The notes under the pieces were generated by a model. The model was not told the DNA's origin and made no database searches. It saw only the letters and a program-made list of their open reading frames with translations. 42,406 nucleotides of DNA. Origin: an uncultured Lachnospiraceae bacterium. Lineage in GTDB: Bacteria; Bacillota; Clostridia; Lachnospirales; Lachnospiraceae. Made by a program: the position numbers and the translations under genes. Positions 16,500 to 24,513 of this stretch are shown piece after piece (position 1 is the first letter of the stretch; each line of letters starts with the position of its first letter). Location: assembly GCA_944381475.1 (NCBI GenBank), contig CALWLH010000092.1:1-42406 (forward strand). The letters run 5' to 3'.

Positions 16500-17609
16500 A
16501 TGTTGAAGGAAGCGGAGCGGGGAGAATATGCGCCGAATTGGTATATTCTCAGCCGATTTCGGGGGGAGCTATATGGAATTGCAATCCTTGGAATCATAAT
16601 TTTTCACTATTTTGAGGATGTGAGCAATGGAAAGCTTGGCGGTATTCCTGGCGAGATGGCGTTTTTCTATAATTCAGTTTTTGGAAGCATCGGCGTGGAG
16701 ATATTCTTGTTTCTGTCCGGCATGGGCCTGTGTTTTTCAATGAAGAGGGATCCTCGTCTGGGAAATTTTTACAGAAAGCGGCTGAAACGGCTGCTCTTGC
16801 CCTATGCAGTCTGCGGTCTGTTTTTCTGGGGAATAAGGGATTTTATTATTTTAAAAACCGGATTTAAAGGCTTTTTGATGGATTTTACGCTGCTTTCATT
16901 CTGGCTGGAGGGAGTAAAAACCCTGTGGTATATTGCCCTGCTCCTGCTGCTGTATGTTGTATATCCGCTGCTGTACTTCTTTTTTTCAAGAAAAAGGCCG
17001 CTGAATTTTCTTAGCTTTATTTTTTTATTGGCGGTAAGCATTTTATTTTGCTTTTGGATGGAGGCGGCGCATCCCCAGGTGATGGGTAATACGGAAATCG
17101 CCATGTACAGAATACCCATTTTCCTGTGCGGGGCCTATATGGGGGAACGAATCTATGCCCATGAAAAAATCAATATCTTAGATTTTCTCTTTCTGCTGGC
17201 CGGTCTTGTATGCAGGCTCTGGAATGTTCTGGCTGCATATAAGGTGCTGGATACCCCTTGTCCCATACAGGACAGACTGGCAGACGGCATGTTTGGTATC
17301 ACACTGACCGTCATGCTGGCCCTTTTGGTGCAGGCTTGCTGCTCTCCCAGAGTGGGGGCTCTGCTCAGAAAAGTGGGCGCTTATTCACTGGAGCTGTTTT
17401 TGGTACATGTATCCATCAGAAGACTTATGAATCTTACAGAATATCCTACCATGGAGCTGTTTAATTTCCTTTTTTGTATTGCCTTTACACTGCCGGGGGT
17501 TTGGCTGCTCAAAAGAGCAGCAGATTTATTTCAGGCAAGAGGCTTCCATGGGAAAAATCAGGAAAAGAAAAAGCAGTATTGCCTTTATGAGGAAAAAAGA
17601 GTAAAATGA
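16500..17609 (+). CDS. Acyltransferase 3 family membrane protein (OafA/OatA-like)
   Basis: A 369-residue integral membrane protein with about ten hydrophobic segments. The N-terminal RGELYGIAILGIIIFHYFED carries the Arg and His typical of acyltransferase-3 proteins, which transfer acetyl or other acyl groups onto extracellular polysaccharides. Further family-like blocks are FGSIGVEIFLFLSGMGLCFS and YSLELFLVHVSIRRLM. No C-terminal SGNH domain is present. TAGGAGATAG precedes ATG 16500, 12 bases after the second glycerophosphotransferase. It probably acylates the polymer made by this cluster and is the last gene before the tandem hairpin repeats. Its TGA stop overlaps the first base of the repeat. 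Confidence 0.85.
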   Translation: MLKEAERGEYAPNWYILSRFRGELYGIAILGIIIFHYFEDVSNGKLGGIPGEMAFFYNSVFGSIGVEIFLFLSGMGLCFSMKRDPRLGNFYRKRLKRLLLPYAVCGLFFWGIRDFIILKTGFKGFLMDFTLLSFWLEGVKTLWYIALLLLLYVVYPLLYFFFSRKRPLNFLSFIFLLAVSILFCFWMEAAHPQVMGNTEIAMYRIPIFLCGAYMGERIYAHEKINILDFLFLLAGLVCRLWNVLAAYKVLDTPCPIQDRLADGMFGITLTVMLALLVQACCSPRVGALLRKVGAYSLELFLVHVSIRRLMNLTEYPTMELFNFLFCIAFTLPGVWLLKRAADLFQARGFHGKNQEKKKQYCLYEEKRVK

Positions 17610-17725
17610 AGCAAACTTCCAAATCTACCACCATGACGCAGCAAGTGCGTCGGAAAGAGGTAAGTTTGGAAGCAGACTTCCAAATCTACCACTATGACGC
17701 AGCAAGTGCGTCGGAAAGAGGTAAG
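17608..17725 (+). repeat. Double-hairpin ribosome-site repeat, two tandem copies
   Basis: Two 57-base copies (17608-17664 and 17669-17725) have a 61-base period and differ at only two positions. Each has a GAAG-N4-CTTC core hairpin, extended in the second copy to TTTGGAAG/CTTCCAAA. Each then has hairpin GACGCA-gcaag-TGCGTC and the Shine-Dalgarno GAAAGAGG. Copy 2 is followed by ATG 17727 of citrate synthase and has an internal ATG 33 bases upstream (17694). Copy 1 is followed at the same distance by TTG (17666). The first copy overlaps the stop of the acyltransferase gene. Confidence 0.88.
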
Positions 17726-17726
17726 C

Positions 17727-19100
17727 ATGCAAAACGGAGAGAATCCATATTTACAGAATACACCCCAGATACAGGAATATGCCCGTCTTTGCGCGGAAAA
17801 CAGCACCATTGATCCTGCGCTTTACGAGAAATATGACGTGAAGAGGGGCCTGCGTGAAAAAAATGGAACCGGCGTCATGGCAGGACTGACTGAAATCGGA
17901 GAGGTTCACGGCTATACCCTTGTCGACCATGAAAAGATTCCTAGTCCCGGCAAGCTTTTTTATCGGGGCGTGAATGTCAAGCATTTTGTGGAGGGCTACT
18001 GGGCGGAGAAGCGCTTCGGATATGAGGAGTGTGTGTATCTGCTGCTTTTCGGGCAGCTTCCCACAAGGCAGCAGCTGAGGGATTTTACAGAGCTGTTAAG
18101 CTTTTACCGCTGTCTCCCCAAGAATTTTGTGCGGGATGTGATTTTAAAGGCTCCTGCAACGGAGGTTATGAATACCCTCATGAGAGGTGTGCTGGCTTTG
18201 TATCCCTATGATGACAAGGCGGACGATACCTCCCGGGACAATATGATGCGCCAGTGCATTCAGCTCATTGCCCGCTTCCCGCTGCTGGCTGTTTACGGCT
18301 ATGAGGCATATAATTATTACCATAACAGACAGAGCCTGTTCATCCATGCACCCAATCCGGAGCTTTCCATGGCGGAGGATTTACTCAGCATTATGCGTCC
18401 GGATCAGTCCTACACCCCCCTGGAGGCCAGGCTTCTTGACATGTGCCTGGTGCTGCACGCGGAGCACGGCGGCGGTAATAACTCCACCTTTACAGCCCAC
18501 GTGGTTTCCTCCACAGGAACGGATACATATTCCGTGATGGCTGCAGCCCTGGGCTCCCTGAAAGGACCAAAGCACGGCGGTGCCAACATCAAGGTTGACA
18601 ATATGTTTGCGGATATCAAAGCCCATGTGAAGGACTGGGGCAGCGACGCGGAGATTATCGACTATCTCAGAAAGATTGCCAATAAGGAGGCCTTTGACCG
18701 GAGTGGTCTGATTTATGGAATCGGCCATGCGGTTTACACCATCTCCGATCCCCGGTGCCGTCTTTTAAAGAAGGCTGTACGGGATTTGGCTCAGGAGAAG
18801 GGACGGTTGGAGGAATTTGGCTTGTACGAGAAGGTGGAGATGCTGGCGCCCGGCGTACTTCAGGAGAGGCTGGGGCATAACAAGGAGCTTTGCGCCAATG
18901 TGGATTTTTACAGCGGCTTCCTCTATAATCTTCTGGGGATTCCCCACGAGCTGTTTACGCCCCTGTTTGCCATCTCCCGTATCTCGGGATGGAGCGCGCA
19001 CCGTATGGAGGAGAGCTACTCCAACAAGATCATCCGGCCGGCATTCAAGAATGTCCACAGTCATGTGGAATACTGCCCCATCGGTGAAAGAGGCGTATGA
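17727..19100 (+). CDS. gltA: Citrate synthase
   Basis: Condenses oxaloacetate and acetyl-CoA to citrate; here probably part of the partial TCA branch to glutamate. The 457 residues carry the catalytic set: His247 (LHAEHGGGN), His334 (YGIGHAVYTISDPR) and Asp393 (VDFYSG), with Arg343 and the GPKHGGAN loop (His283). A 2-methylcitrate role is possible but no prp genes are nearby. ATG 17727 is chosen because GAAAGAGG precedes it. The in-frame ATG at 17694 lies in the repeated hairpin, has no ribosome site and encodes the repeat peptide MTQQVRRKEVS. The 3' end overlaps the convergent spmA gene by 56 bases. Confidence 0.95.
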   Translation: MQNGENPYLQNTPQIQEYARLCAENSTIDPALYEKYDVKRGLREKNGTGVMAGLTEIGEVHGYTLVDHEKIPSPGKLFYRGVNVKHFVEGYWAEKRFGYEECVYLLLFGQLPTRQQLRDFTELLSFYRCLPKNFVRDVILKAPATEVMNTLMRGVLALYPYDDKADDTSRDNMMRQCIQLIARFPLLAVYGYEAYNYYHNRQSLFIHAPNPELSMAEDLLSIMRPDQSYTPLEARLLDMCLVLHAEHGGGNNSTFTAHVVSSTGTDTYSVMAAALGSLKGPKHGGANIKVDNMFADIKAHVKDWGSDAEIIDYLRKIANKEAFDRSGLIYGIGHAVYTISDPRCRLLKKAVRDLAQEKGRLEEFGLYEKVEMLAPGVLQERLGHNKELCANVDFYSGFLYNLLGIPHELFTPLFAISRISGWSAHRMEESYSNKIIRPAFKNVHSHVEYCPIGERGV

Positions 19101-19656
19101 GCTTTATAAATACGATGGCTGCCAGGGTTGACACACCAGTGGCAATCAGTCCGGGACCGATGATGTCCGCTGGGTTTGCCGCTTCGTACTGGCTGCGGTA
19201 AGCGATGATGGTTACCGGTATCAGCTGCAGGGAGGAAATGTTCAGTATCAGGAAATCGCACATAGCATTGCTGGCACAGGGACTATATTTGTTTAAAGCA
19301 GCCAGCTCTTTCATGGCAGCCAGACCGGAGGGCGTACTTGCCCAGCCAAGCCCCAGAAGATTTGCGGCAATGTTCAGGGAAATATGATCCGCTGCCGGAT
19401 GGTTTCTGGGGATCTCGGGAAAAATAAAGCTTACAAAGGGTGATAAAATATGGGTGAGCTGTGTGATCAGCCCGCCCTTTTTTGCCACCTCCATGACGCC
19501 GGTCCAGATACACATGATGCCCAGCATGGAGATGCAGAGCTCGGCGGCTTCCTGCCCGGAGGTGAGAACCGCCTGGCCAAGCTCCGGGATTCTTCCCTGG
19601 ATGACGCCCCAGATGATGCCGATGAAGATCATGGCTGCCCAAAGAATATTCAGCAT
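19045..19656 (-). CDS. spmA: Spore maturation protein A (nucleoside-recognition/gate domain)
   Basis: A 203-residue membrane protein of the SpmA family, needed in Bacillus for full dehydration of the spore core. It starts MLNILWAAMIFIGIIWGVIQ and has the family's helices and polar gate segment (LNIAANLLGLGWASTPSGLA), then FLILNISSLQLIPVTIIAYR. ATG at 19656 has AGGAG eight bases upstream; a longer frame to 19860 has no ribosome site and no family match. A sigma-E-like promoter lies at 19687-19715. No spmB follows, although spmA and spmB are usually adjacent; instead the gene runs 56 bases into the convergent citrate synthase gene. Confidence 0.9.
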   Translation of the reverse strand: MLNILWAAMIFIGIIWGVIQGRIPELGQAVLTSGQEAAELCISMLGIMCIWTGVMEVAKKGGLITQLTHILSPFVSFIFPEIPRNHPAADHISLNIAANLLGLGWASTPSGLAAMKELAALNKYSPCASNAMCDFLILNISSLQLIPVTIIAYRSQYEAANPADIIGPGLIATGVSTLAAIVFIKLIRLFHRWGSIPHDCGHS

Positions 19657-19686
19657 AGAAAAGCTCCTGGACTTTTTTTCACATTT

Positions 19687-19715
19687 AATGTATGATAAAG
19701 GCCAGTGATTTATGA
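19687..19715 (-). promoter_or_regulatory. Candidate sporulation sigma-E promoter of spmA
   Basis: On the minus strand, -10 CATACATT (19694-19687) fits the sigma-E form CATACANT. A -35-like TCATAAA (19715-19709) lies 14 bases upstream. Position and gene function both fit mother-cell expression. Confidence 0.55.
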
Positions 19716-19844
19716 GATGGGACAGGTCTGACAGATACAGGCTTTTGAGTATTGCGGGATCGTCCAGTGCGAAGCAATACGGTATCAGCGGGTTTGCCCC
19801 GACATTTTTGGAAAGGACTGCCTTTTCGGGCAGGGTAACAGACA

Positions 19845-21725
19845 GTGACGATTTTGGCATGTAACCGCATCAGCAAGACCTTTGTGGGTCAGGAGGTTAT
19901 AAAAGCGGTTTCCTTTCATATAGAAGAGAAGCAGAAGGCCGCCCTTGTGGGGGTTAATGGAGCGGGAAAATCCACCCTTTTGAAGATTATTGTGGGAGAA
20001 TTGGCTCCCGATGAGGGGGAGGTGACCATCGCAAAGGGCGCGGCTCTGGGATATCTGGCTCAGCATCAGGACTTAAAGGATACCCATACGATTCTGGAGG
20101 CGATGCTCTCCGCCCGCCAGGAGATTCTCGCGATGGAGCAGAAGCTCCGCAGCCTGGAACAGAGGATGGGGCAGGCTGACGACGCCGTTTTGGAAGAATA
20201 TGCAAGACTGAATCATGAATTTGAGATGCAGGGAGGCTATGCATACCGCAGTGAGGTGGTGGGCGTTTTAAAGGGACTGGGGTTTTCAGAGTCCGAATTT
20301 GACAAGAGGATATCCACGTTATCCGGCGGACAGAAAACCAGAGTTGCCCTGGGCAAGCTGCTTTTGTCAAAGCCGGACATCATGCTTTTGGATGAGCCCA
20401 CAAACCACCTGGACCTCAGTTCCATATCCTGGCTGGAGGGATACCTGGTTTCATATCCGGGGAGCGTATTAATAGTATGCCATGACCGGTATTTTCTTGA
20501 CCGGGTGGTGACGAAGGTGATGGAGCTGGAGCTTGGAAAATGTACCTCCTTCGATGGAAACTACACCGCGTACGGACAAAAGAAGCAGGCGCTGTTTTCC
20601 GCAGCCATGAAGCAGTATTTGAAGCAGCAGGCCCAGATTAAGCATCAGGAGGCGGTGATCGAAAAGCTTCGCAGCTTTAACCGGGAGAAATCCATTAAAA
20701 GAGCGGAAAGCCGGGAGAAGATGCTGGATAAAATGGAGGTGCTGGACAAGCCCCAGACGGCGGATGATGTGATGCGCTTTGAGCTGACGCCTCCCCAGAT
20801 CAGCGGCGTAGAGGTATTAAATGTGGAGGGACTTTCAAAATCCTTCGGAAGCCAGCGGCTGTTCTCCAATCTGAATTTCTCCATTCGCCGGGGGGAGCAT
20901 GTGGCCCTCATTGGAAGCAACGGCACAGGAAAAACCACCATTCTGAAGATGATTAATGAGCTGCTTCCCCCTGATGAAGGAATCATTCGTATCGGCGCCA
21001 AGGTCTCCATCGCCTACTATGATCAGGAGCATCAGGTTCTGCATATGGATAAAACCCTTTTTGAGGAGATGAGCGATGAGCATCCGGGGATGAATAACAC
21101 GCAGATACGAAATGTGCTGGCGGCGTTTCTTTTTACCGGGGATGATGTGTATAAGCGCATCGGAGATTTAAGCGGCGGGGAGCGGGGACGGGTGTCCCTG
21201 GCAAAGCTTATGCTTGCGGAGGCAAATTTTCTTATTCTGGATGAGCCTACGAACCACCTGGATATCTTGTCAAAGGAGATACTGGAGCAGGCCCTGAACC
21301 GCTATACAGGTACGGTGCTCTATGTATCCCATGACCGGTATTTTATCAATCAGACAGCCAGCCGGATTCTGGAGCTGACGCCGGAGGGCATACGGGAGTA
21401 TCTGGGTAATTACGATTACTATCTTGAGAAGAAGGTGGAGGCTGCGGAAAATACTTCCAGGGCAGAACCTGCCGTCACCGCCAACAAGCAGGACTGGCAG
21501 GCCCAGAAGGAGGAGCAGGCGGCCATCAGAAAGCGGCAGAACCGGCTCAGACTGGTGGAGGAGCGGATCGAAGAATTGGAAGCGCAAAATGCCTCCATCG
21601 ATGAAGACCTGACCCGTGAAGAGATTTACACGGATGTGGAACGCCTCATGGAGCTGAATAAAAAGCGGGAAGATATCGCGAAGGAGCTGGAGGAGCTGTA
21701 TGGGGAATGGGAGGAGCTGGCATAG
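19845..21725 (+). CDS. ABC-F family ATPase (YdiF/Uup-like)
   Basis: A 626-residue cytoplasmic protein with two ABC ATPase domains and no membrane segment, as in ABC-F translation factors that act at the ribosomal E site. First domain: Walker A GVNGAGKST, signature LSGGQKTR, Walker B IMLLDEPTNHLD. Second: GSNGTGKTT, LSGGERGR, FLILDEPTNHLD. Between them is the charged interdomain linker (QQAQIKHQEAVIEKLRSFNR), and a C-terminal coiled coil spans roughly 540-626. The start is GTG 19845 with only a weak GGCAGGG upstream; TTG 19854 is an alternative. The holA start follows its stop directly. A housekeeping role is likelier than drug resistance. Confidence 0.92.
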   Translation: MTILACNRISKTFVGQEVIKAVSFHIEEKQKAALVGVNGAGKSTLLKIIVGELAPDEGEVTIAKGAALGYLAQHQDLKDTHTILEAMLSARQEILAMEQKLRSLEQRMGQADDAVLEEYARLNHEFEMQGGYAYRSEVVGVLKGLGFSESEFDKRISTLSGGQKTRVALGKLLLSKPDIMLLDEPTNHLDLSSISWLEGYLVSYPGSVLIVCHDRYFLDRVVTKVMELELGKCTSFDGNYTAYGQKKQALFSAAMKQYLKQQAQIKHQEAVIEKLRSFNREKSIKRAESREKMLDKMEVLDKPQTADDVMRFELTPPQISGVEVLNVEGLSKSFGSQRLFSNLNFSIRRGEHVALIGSNGTGKTTILKMINELLPPDEGIIRIGAKVSIAYYDQEHQVLHMDKTLFEEMSDEHPGMNNTQIRNVLAAFLFTGDDVYKRIGDLSGGERGRVSLAKLMLAEANFLILDEPTNHLDILSKEILEQALNRYTGTVLYVSHDRYFINQTASRILELTPEGIREYLGNYDYYLEKKVEAAENTSRAEPAVTANKQDWQAQKEEQAAIRKRQNRLRLVEERIEELEAQNASIDEDLTREEIYTDVERLMELNKKREDIAKELEELYGEWEELA

Positions 21726-22706
21726 ATGAAGACATTGGCGGCGGATATCAAGGCAAAAAGCTTTAAGCGGGTATATTTGCTCTACGGCGAGGAGGAGTTC
21801 CTGAAAAAAAGCTATAAGAGTCAGCTGATCCAGGCCATTGCGGGAGAGGATACCATGAATACCATGTTTTATGATGGTAAGGGGGCCGATCCGGCCGCAG
21901 TGAGGGATTTTCTGGTGACCATGCCCTTTTTTGCGGATTACCGTCTGGCCGTGCTGTCCGACACAGGGCTGTTTTCCTCCTCCTCTGAGGAGTGGGTGGA
22001 GCTGATAAGCGCGCTTCCTGAAACAGCGGTGCTCCTATTTGAGGAGACGAAGGTGGATAAACGCGGCAGGCTGTACAAGGCTGTGGGGAAGTCCGGGTAT
22101 GCCTGTGAGATGAAAAAGCCCTCAGAGGGGGCTTTGATGAGCTGGATCGTTCAGATATTAAAACAGGATGGCAAGGTGATCGCCCAGCCGGTATGCGAGG
22201 CGCTTCTGATGCGGGCAGGCGACAATATGGAAAACCTAAGAACCCAGCTGGAGAAGCTGATCTGTTATGTGGGAGAGAGACAGGAGATCACCATGGCAGA
22301 TGTGGAGGCAGTGTGTACGGAGCAGGCGGTAAGCCAGGTTTTCCGTATGCTGGATGCTGCCACGGAAGGGAAAACCCAGATCGCCCTTTCCCTTTATTAT
22401 GATATGCTGGCTCTGCGGGAGCCCTCCATGCGGATTTTATATCTGGTAGGGAGGCAGTGCAACCAGCTTCTTCTGGTACGGGAGCTGTCCGCGGCAGGTG
22501 AAGGATCATCACAGATCGCCTCCCGGTTAAAACTCCAGCCCTTTGTGGTATCTAAAACCATAAGACAAAGCCGGGCATTTTCGGCGGAGCAGCTGAAGGG
22601 GTTTGTAAGGATGTGTGTGGAGCTGGAGGAGCGGGTAAAGACAGGGCGCATGGATGAAAAGATCGCTGTGGAGACGGCTCTGATCAGGATTTGCAGCAGA
22701 AAATAG
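21726..22706 (+). CDS. holA: DNA polymerase III subunit delta
   Basis: The delta subunit of the clamp loader, which opens the beta sliding clamp during replication. The 326 residues show the HolA layout: N-terminal RVYLLYGEEEFLKKSYKSQL, then KKPSEGALMSWIVQ, and a C-terminal collar region (QIASRLKLQPFVVSKTIRQS, EERVKTGRMDEKIAVETALI). The ATG follows the ABC-F stop with no gap (TAG-ATG), so translation is probably coupled. In many Firmicutes holA is followed by rpsT, but none is present here; instead there is a ~240-base gap carrying a repeat fragment. Confidence 0.93.
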   Translation: MKTLAADIKAKSFKRVYLLYGEEEFLKKSYKSQLIQAIAGEDTMNTMFYDGKGADPAAVRDFLVTMPFFADYRLAVLSDTGLFSSSSEEWVELISALPETAVLLFEETKVDKRGRLYKAVGKSGYACEMKKPSEGALMSWIVQILKQDGKVIAQPVCEALLMRAGDNMENLRTQLEKLICYVGERQEITMADVEAVCTEQAVSQVFRMLDAATEGKTQIALSLYYDMLALREPSMRILYLVGRQCNQLLLVRELSAAGEGSSQIASRLKLQPFVVSKTIRQSRAFSAEQLKGFVRMCVELEERVKTGRMDEKIAVETALIRICSRK

Positions 22707-22709
22707 AAA

Positions 22710-22725
22710 ATGGGCTTATCGCAAA
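22710..22725 (-). repeat. Solo end of the 42144-type repeat
   Basis: ATGGGCTTATCGCAAA is the exact reverse complement of the first 16 bases of the large hairpin element at 42144-42159. The rest of that element is not present here. The following sequence has a separate GCCGC...GCGGC hairpin (about 22733-22754) but nothing else recognisable up to the cold-shock gene. Confidence 0.5.
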
Positions 22726-22949
22726 AATCAGGGCCGCCGCACAGCTGTGCAGCGGCTCCTGCCGAACCAGCGGAAAAACCGATGGCTGTGTTGTTTCGCC
22801 GAGTACCTTTATTCATGTCTATCATAAGAACAGTCATATATGTACTGAGCTACGCCGGCACCCGCAGGAATGAAGTATTTCCTTGCAGCGGATGTTGAAC
22901 ATGCCAGGTTCGTCAGCAGACGAACAAGCCCTTCCAAAGGGGTTGAAAT

Positions 22950-23153
22950 TTATTCAGCCTTGGTTACGTTGGTAGCCTGCGGTCCCTTAGGCCCATCCAC
23001 TACGTCGAAAACAACTGCCTGTCCCTCGTCGATAGTCTTGTAGCCCTCCATGTTCAGACCGGAGAAGTGTACGAAGATATCCTTGCCGGACTCGTCAGTG
23101 ATAAAGCCGTAGCCCTTCTGAGCGTTAAACCACTTCACAGTACCCTTGTTCAT
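22950..23153 (-). CDS. Cold-shock protein, CspA family
   Basis: A 67-residue single-stranded nucleic-acid-binding protein that melts mRNA structure. RNP1 (KGYGFI) and RNP2 (DIFVHF) are intact, and the length is normal for a CspA OB fold. ATG at 23153 has GGAGG upstream on the minus strand; longer forms starting near 23189 are not supported. A clear promoter at 23217-23245 gives a leader of about 55 bases that could carry temperature-dependent structure. A hairpin GTTCGTC-agca-GACGAAC (22908-22925) lies downstream, but without a T-run. Confidence 0.96.
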   Translation of the reverse strand: MNKGTVKWFNAQKGYGFITDESGKDIFVHFSGLNMEGYKTIDEGQAVVFDVVDGPKGPQATNVTKAE

Positions 23154-23216
23154 AATTGTACCTCCATTAAAGATCGGGATGTGCTGCATCCCTTAAGTGT
23201 GAATCATTTCCTTTGT

Positions 23217-23245
23217 AATTTAGCATATCAGATAATAAATGTCAA
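23217..23245 (-). promoter_or_regulatory. Predicted sigma-A promoter of the cold-shock gene
   Basis: Minus strand: TTGACA (23245-23240) and TAAATT (23222-23217) with a 17-base spacer. The -35 is consensus and the -10 partial. Confidence 0.6.
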
Positions 23246-23377
23246 ACGATTTTTCAACTGATTTAGACATATTATGTAAAAAATATGAAAAATGGGAAAA
23301 TAAAAAGACATAAAACTTAATAAAAAGCAGGGAATAAAAATAATTTGTTAAAAAAAGATGTTAAAAACGTGAAAATC

Positions 23378-23407
23378 TTGACATCTATGGCTGAATTCTG
23401 CTACACT
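23378..23407 (+). promoter_or_regulatory. Predicted sigma-A promoter of the membrane protein gene
   Basis: TTGACA (23378-23383) and TACACT (23402-23407) are separated by 18 bases, leaving a leader of about 100 bases. Confidence 0.5.
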
Positions 23408-23512
23408 GATTGAAATTTGTCCGTGTTGATGGGCCCGCATTGAAGTCCACGCTCCTTGAGGGCAGTAAATTTTGGACGTAAGGTCACTAAGAAATGACTG
23501 AAAGGAATAATT

Positions 23513-24442
23513 ATGGAATTTGATTTGACGCGTACCGTTCCAACGATGGCGGTTAACATCATGGGTCTGACCTTGATTTTACTGCCTGTGATACAGATAT
23601 TTGTGTATTTGTTTATCCGCCGAACGTACCCGGATGGCTATAAGGGCGTGCTTTTAGGGATGGCGTCCTATTTTATCATCTGTAATGTGCTTCTGTCCCT
23701 GCTTTATCTGGTTGAAAATGAGCTGGGACAGCTGATCATCAGGGATATCCAGTCAGAGGCCCTTGTAACCGCCCTGAAAAACATCGGCCAGGTTCTGGCG
23801 GTGCTTTTGGAATGCGCCGTCCTTGTGGAGTGTATGGAGTTCTCATACAGATATTTTTCATACCAGCCCGGCACATCAAAATTTGGCAATGCGCTGGCCT
23901 TTGCCCTGGGCTTTACCCTGGTGGATGCGCTGAGATGGCTGGTGACTCTTTTTACCAACTGGCTCATGGCCGTCAGCATCAACGGCATGGGGCTGGCCGC
24001 CTATCAGGAGAGTCTGTCAGCGGAGGAGATGGAGAAGTTTATGCAGGATGTGGAGCCGCTGCTGTCGAACGGAGGGGGATATTACCTGATGCTGTTTCTG
24101 GAGCGGATTATCTTCGCGGCGTTTATATTTGCCATTGTCTCCATGCTGCAGCTGGTGAGCCAGAAGCTTCTGAAGCGCTCCTTTATGCCGGTGATCATAG
24201 GCGTCTACTTTTGTTATTATCTCCCGGCGCTGCTCCGGAATATGGGGATTATCAGCGGCAATGTCCCCACCATCATCCTGTCCATGGTGATTGCGGTGTT
24301 CGTGGTTCTCTTTTCCTGGCAGGTGCTGAAGAAGATTACTCCCCAGGAGACAGAGTATTTGGCGCAGGTTAAAAAGGAGGGCTTGCTCCGAAGGATTTTT
24401 GGAGGGAATCAGAAGAATACCTCCGGATTTCCCAAAAAATAG
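23513..24442 (+). CDS. Multi-pass membrane protein of unknown function
   Basis: A 309-residue protein with about seven to eight hydrophobic helices (for example NIMGLTLILLPVIQIFVYLF, IILSMVIAVFVVLFSWQVL). A short polar loop (residues ~165-185, SLSAEEMEKFMQDVEPLLS) lies mid-protein and the C-terminal tail is basic. The ALAFALGFTLVDALRWLVTL segment loosely recalls YhfC-type proteins, but no catalytic motif is visible, so I do not assign it. AAAGGAATAATT precedes ATG 23513. It is a single-gene unit with its own promoter and ends in a strong terminator shared with the opposing transglutaminase operon. Confidence 0.7.
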   Translation: MEFDLTRTVPTMAVNIMGLTLILLPVIQIFVYLFIRRTYPDGYKGVLLGMASYFIICNVLLSLLYLVENELGQLIIRDIQSEALVTALKNIGQVLAVLLECAVLVECMEFSYRYFSYQPGTSKFGNALAFALGFTLVDALRWLVTLFTNWLMAVSINGMGLAAYQESLSAEEMEKFMQDVEPLLSNGGGYYLMLFLERIIFAAFIFAIVSMLQLVSQKLLKRSFMPVIIGVYFCYYLPALLRNMGIISGNVPTIILSMVIAVFVVLFSWQVLKKITPQETEYLAQVKKEGLLRRIFGGNQKNTSGFPKK

Positions 24443-24490
24443 CTGAAAAAAGCGGCGTACCTTCTCCTTGGGTACGCCGCTTTTTTCAGC
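24442..24490. terminator. Strong bidirectional terminator
   Basis: A perfect 20-bp stem, GCTGAAAAAAGCGGCGTACC (24442-24461) with its complement at 24471-24490, has a 9-base loop. A-rich and T-rich flanks within the stem give a terminator on both strands, serving the plus-strand membrane gene and the minus-strand transglutaminase operon. Confidence 0.92.
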
Positions 24491-24513
24491 ATTGGGATGG
24501 TGAATCCCTGGGC

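Larger units (their letters stand above)
23154..23512. other. Divergent AT-rich intergenic region
   Basis: This 359-base stretch between the cold-shock gene and the membrane protein gene holds two divergent promoters (23217-23245 minus, 23378-23407 plus) and a very AT-rich middle (about 23270-23370). The leader before 23513, from about 23414, contains GGGCCC-rich and GTCC/GGAC segments. I could not match these to a riboswitch. Confidence 0.5.

Noticed and set aside
17606-17812. 68-codon open frame over the tandem repeats
   Set aside because: It is a by-product of the repeat and runs out of frame into citrate synthase.
19657-19860. 68-residue upstream extension of spmA
   Set aside because: No ribosome site lies at the far start, the residues do not match SpmA, and AGGAG sits correctly before ATG 19656.
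22908-22925. Intrinsic terminator for the cold-shock gene
   Set aside because: The hairpin is perfect but no T-run follows on the minus strand, so I do not call it a terminator.
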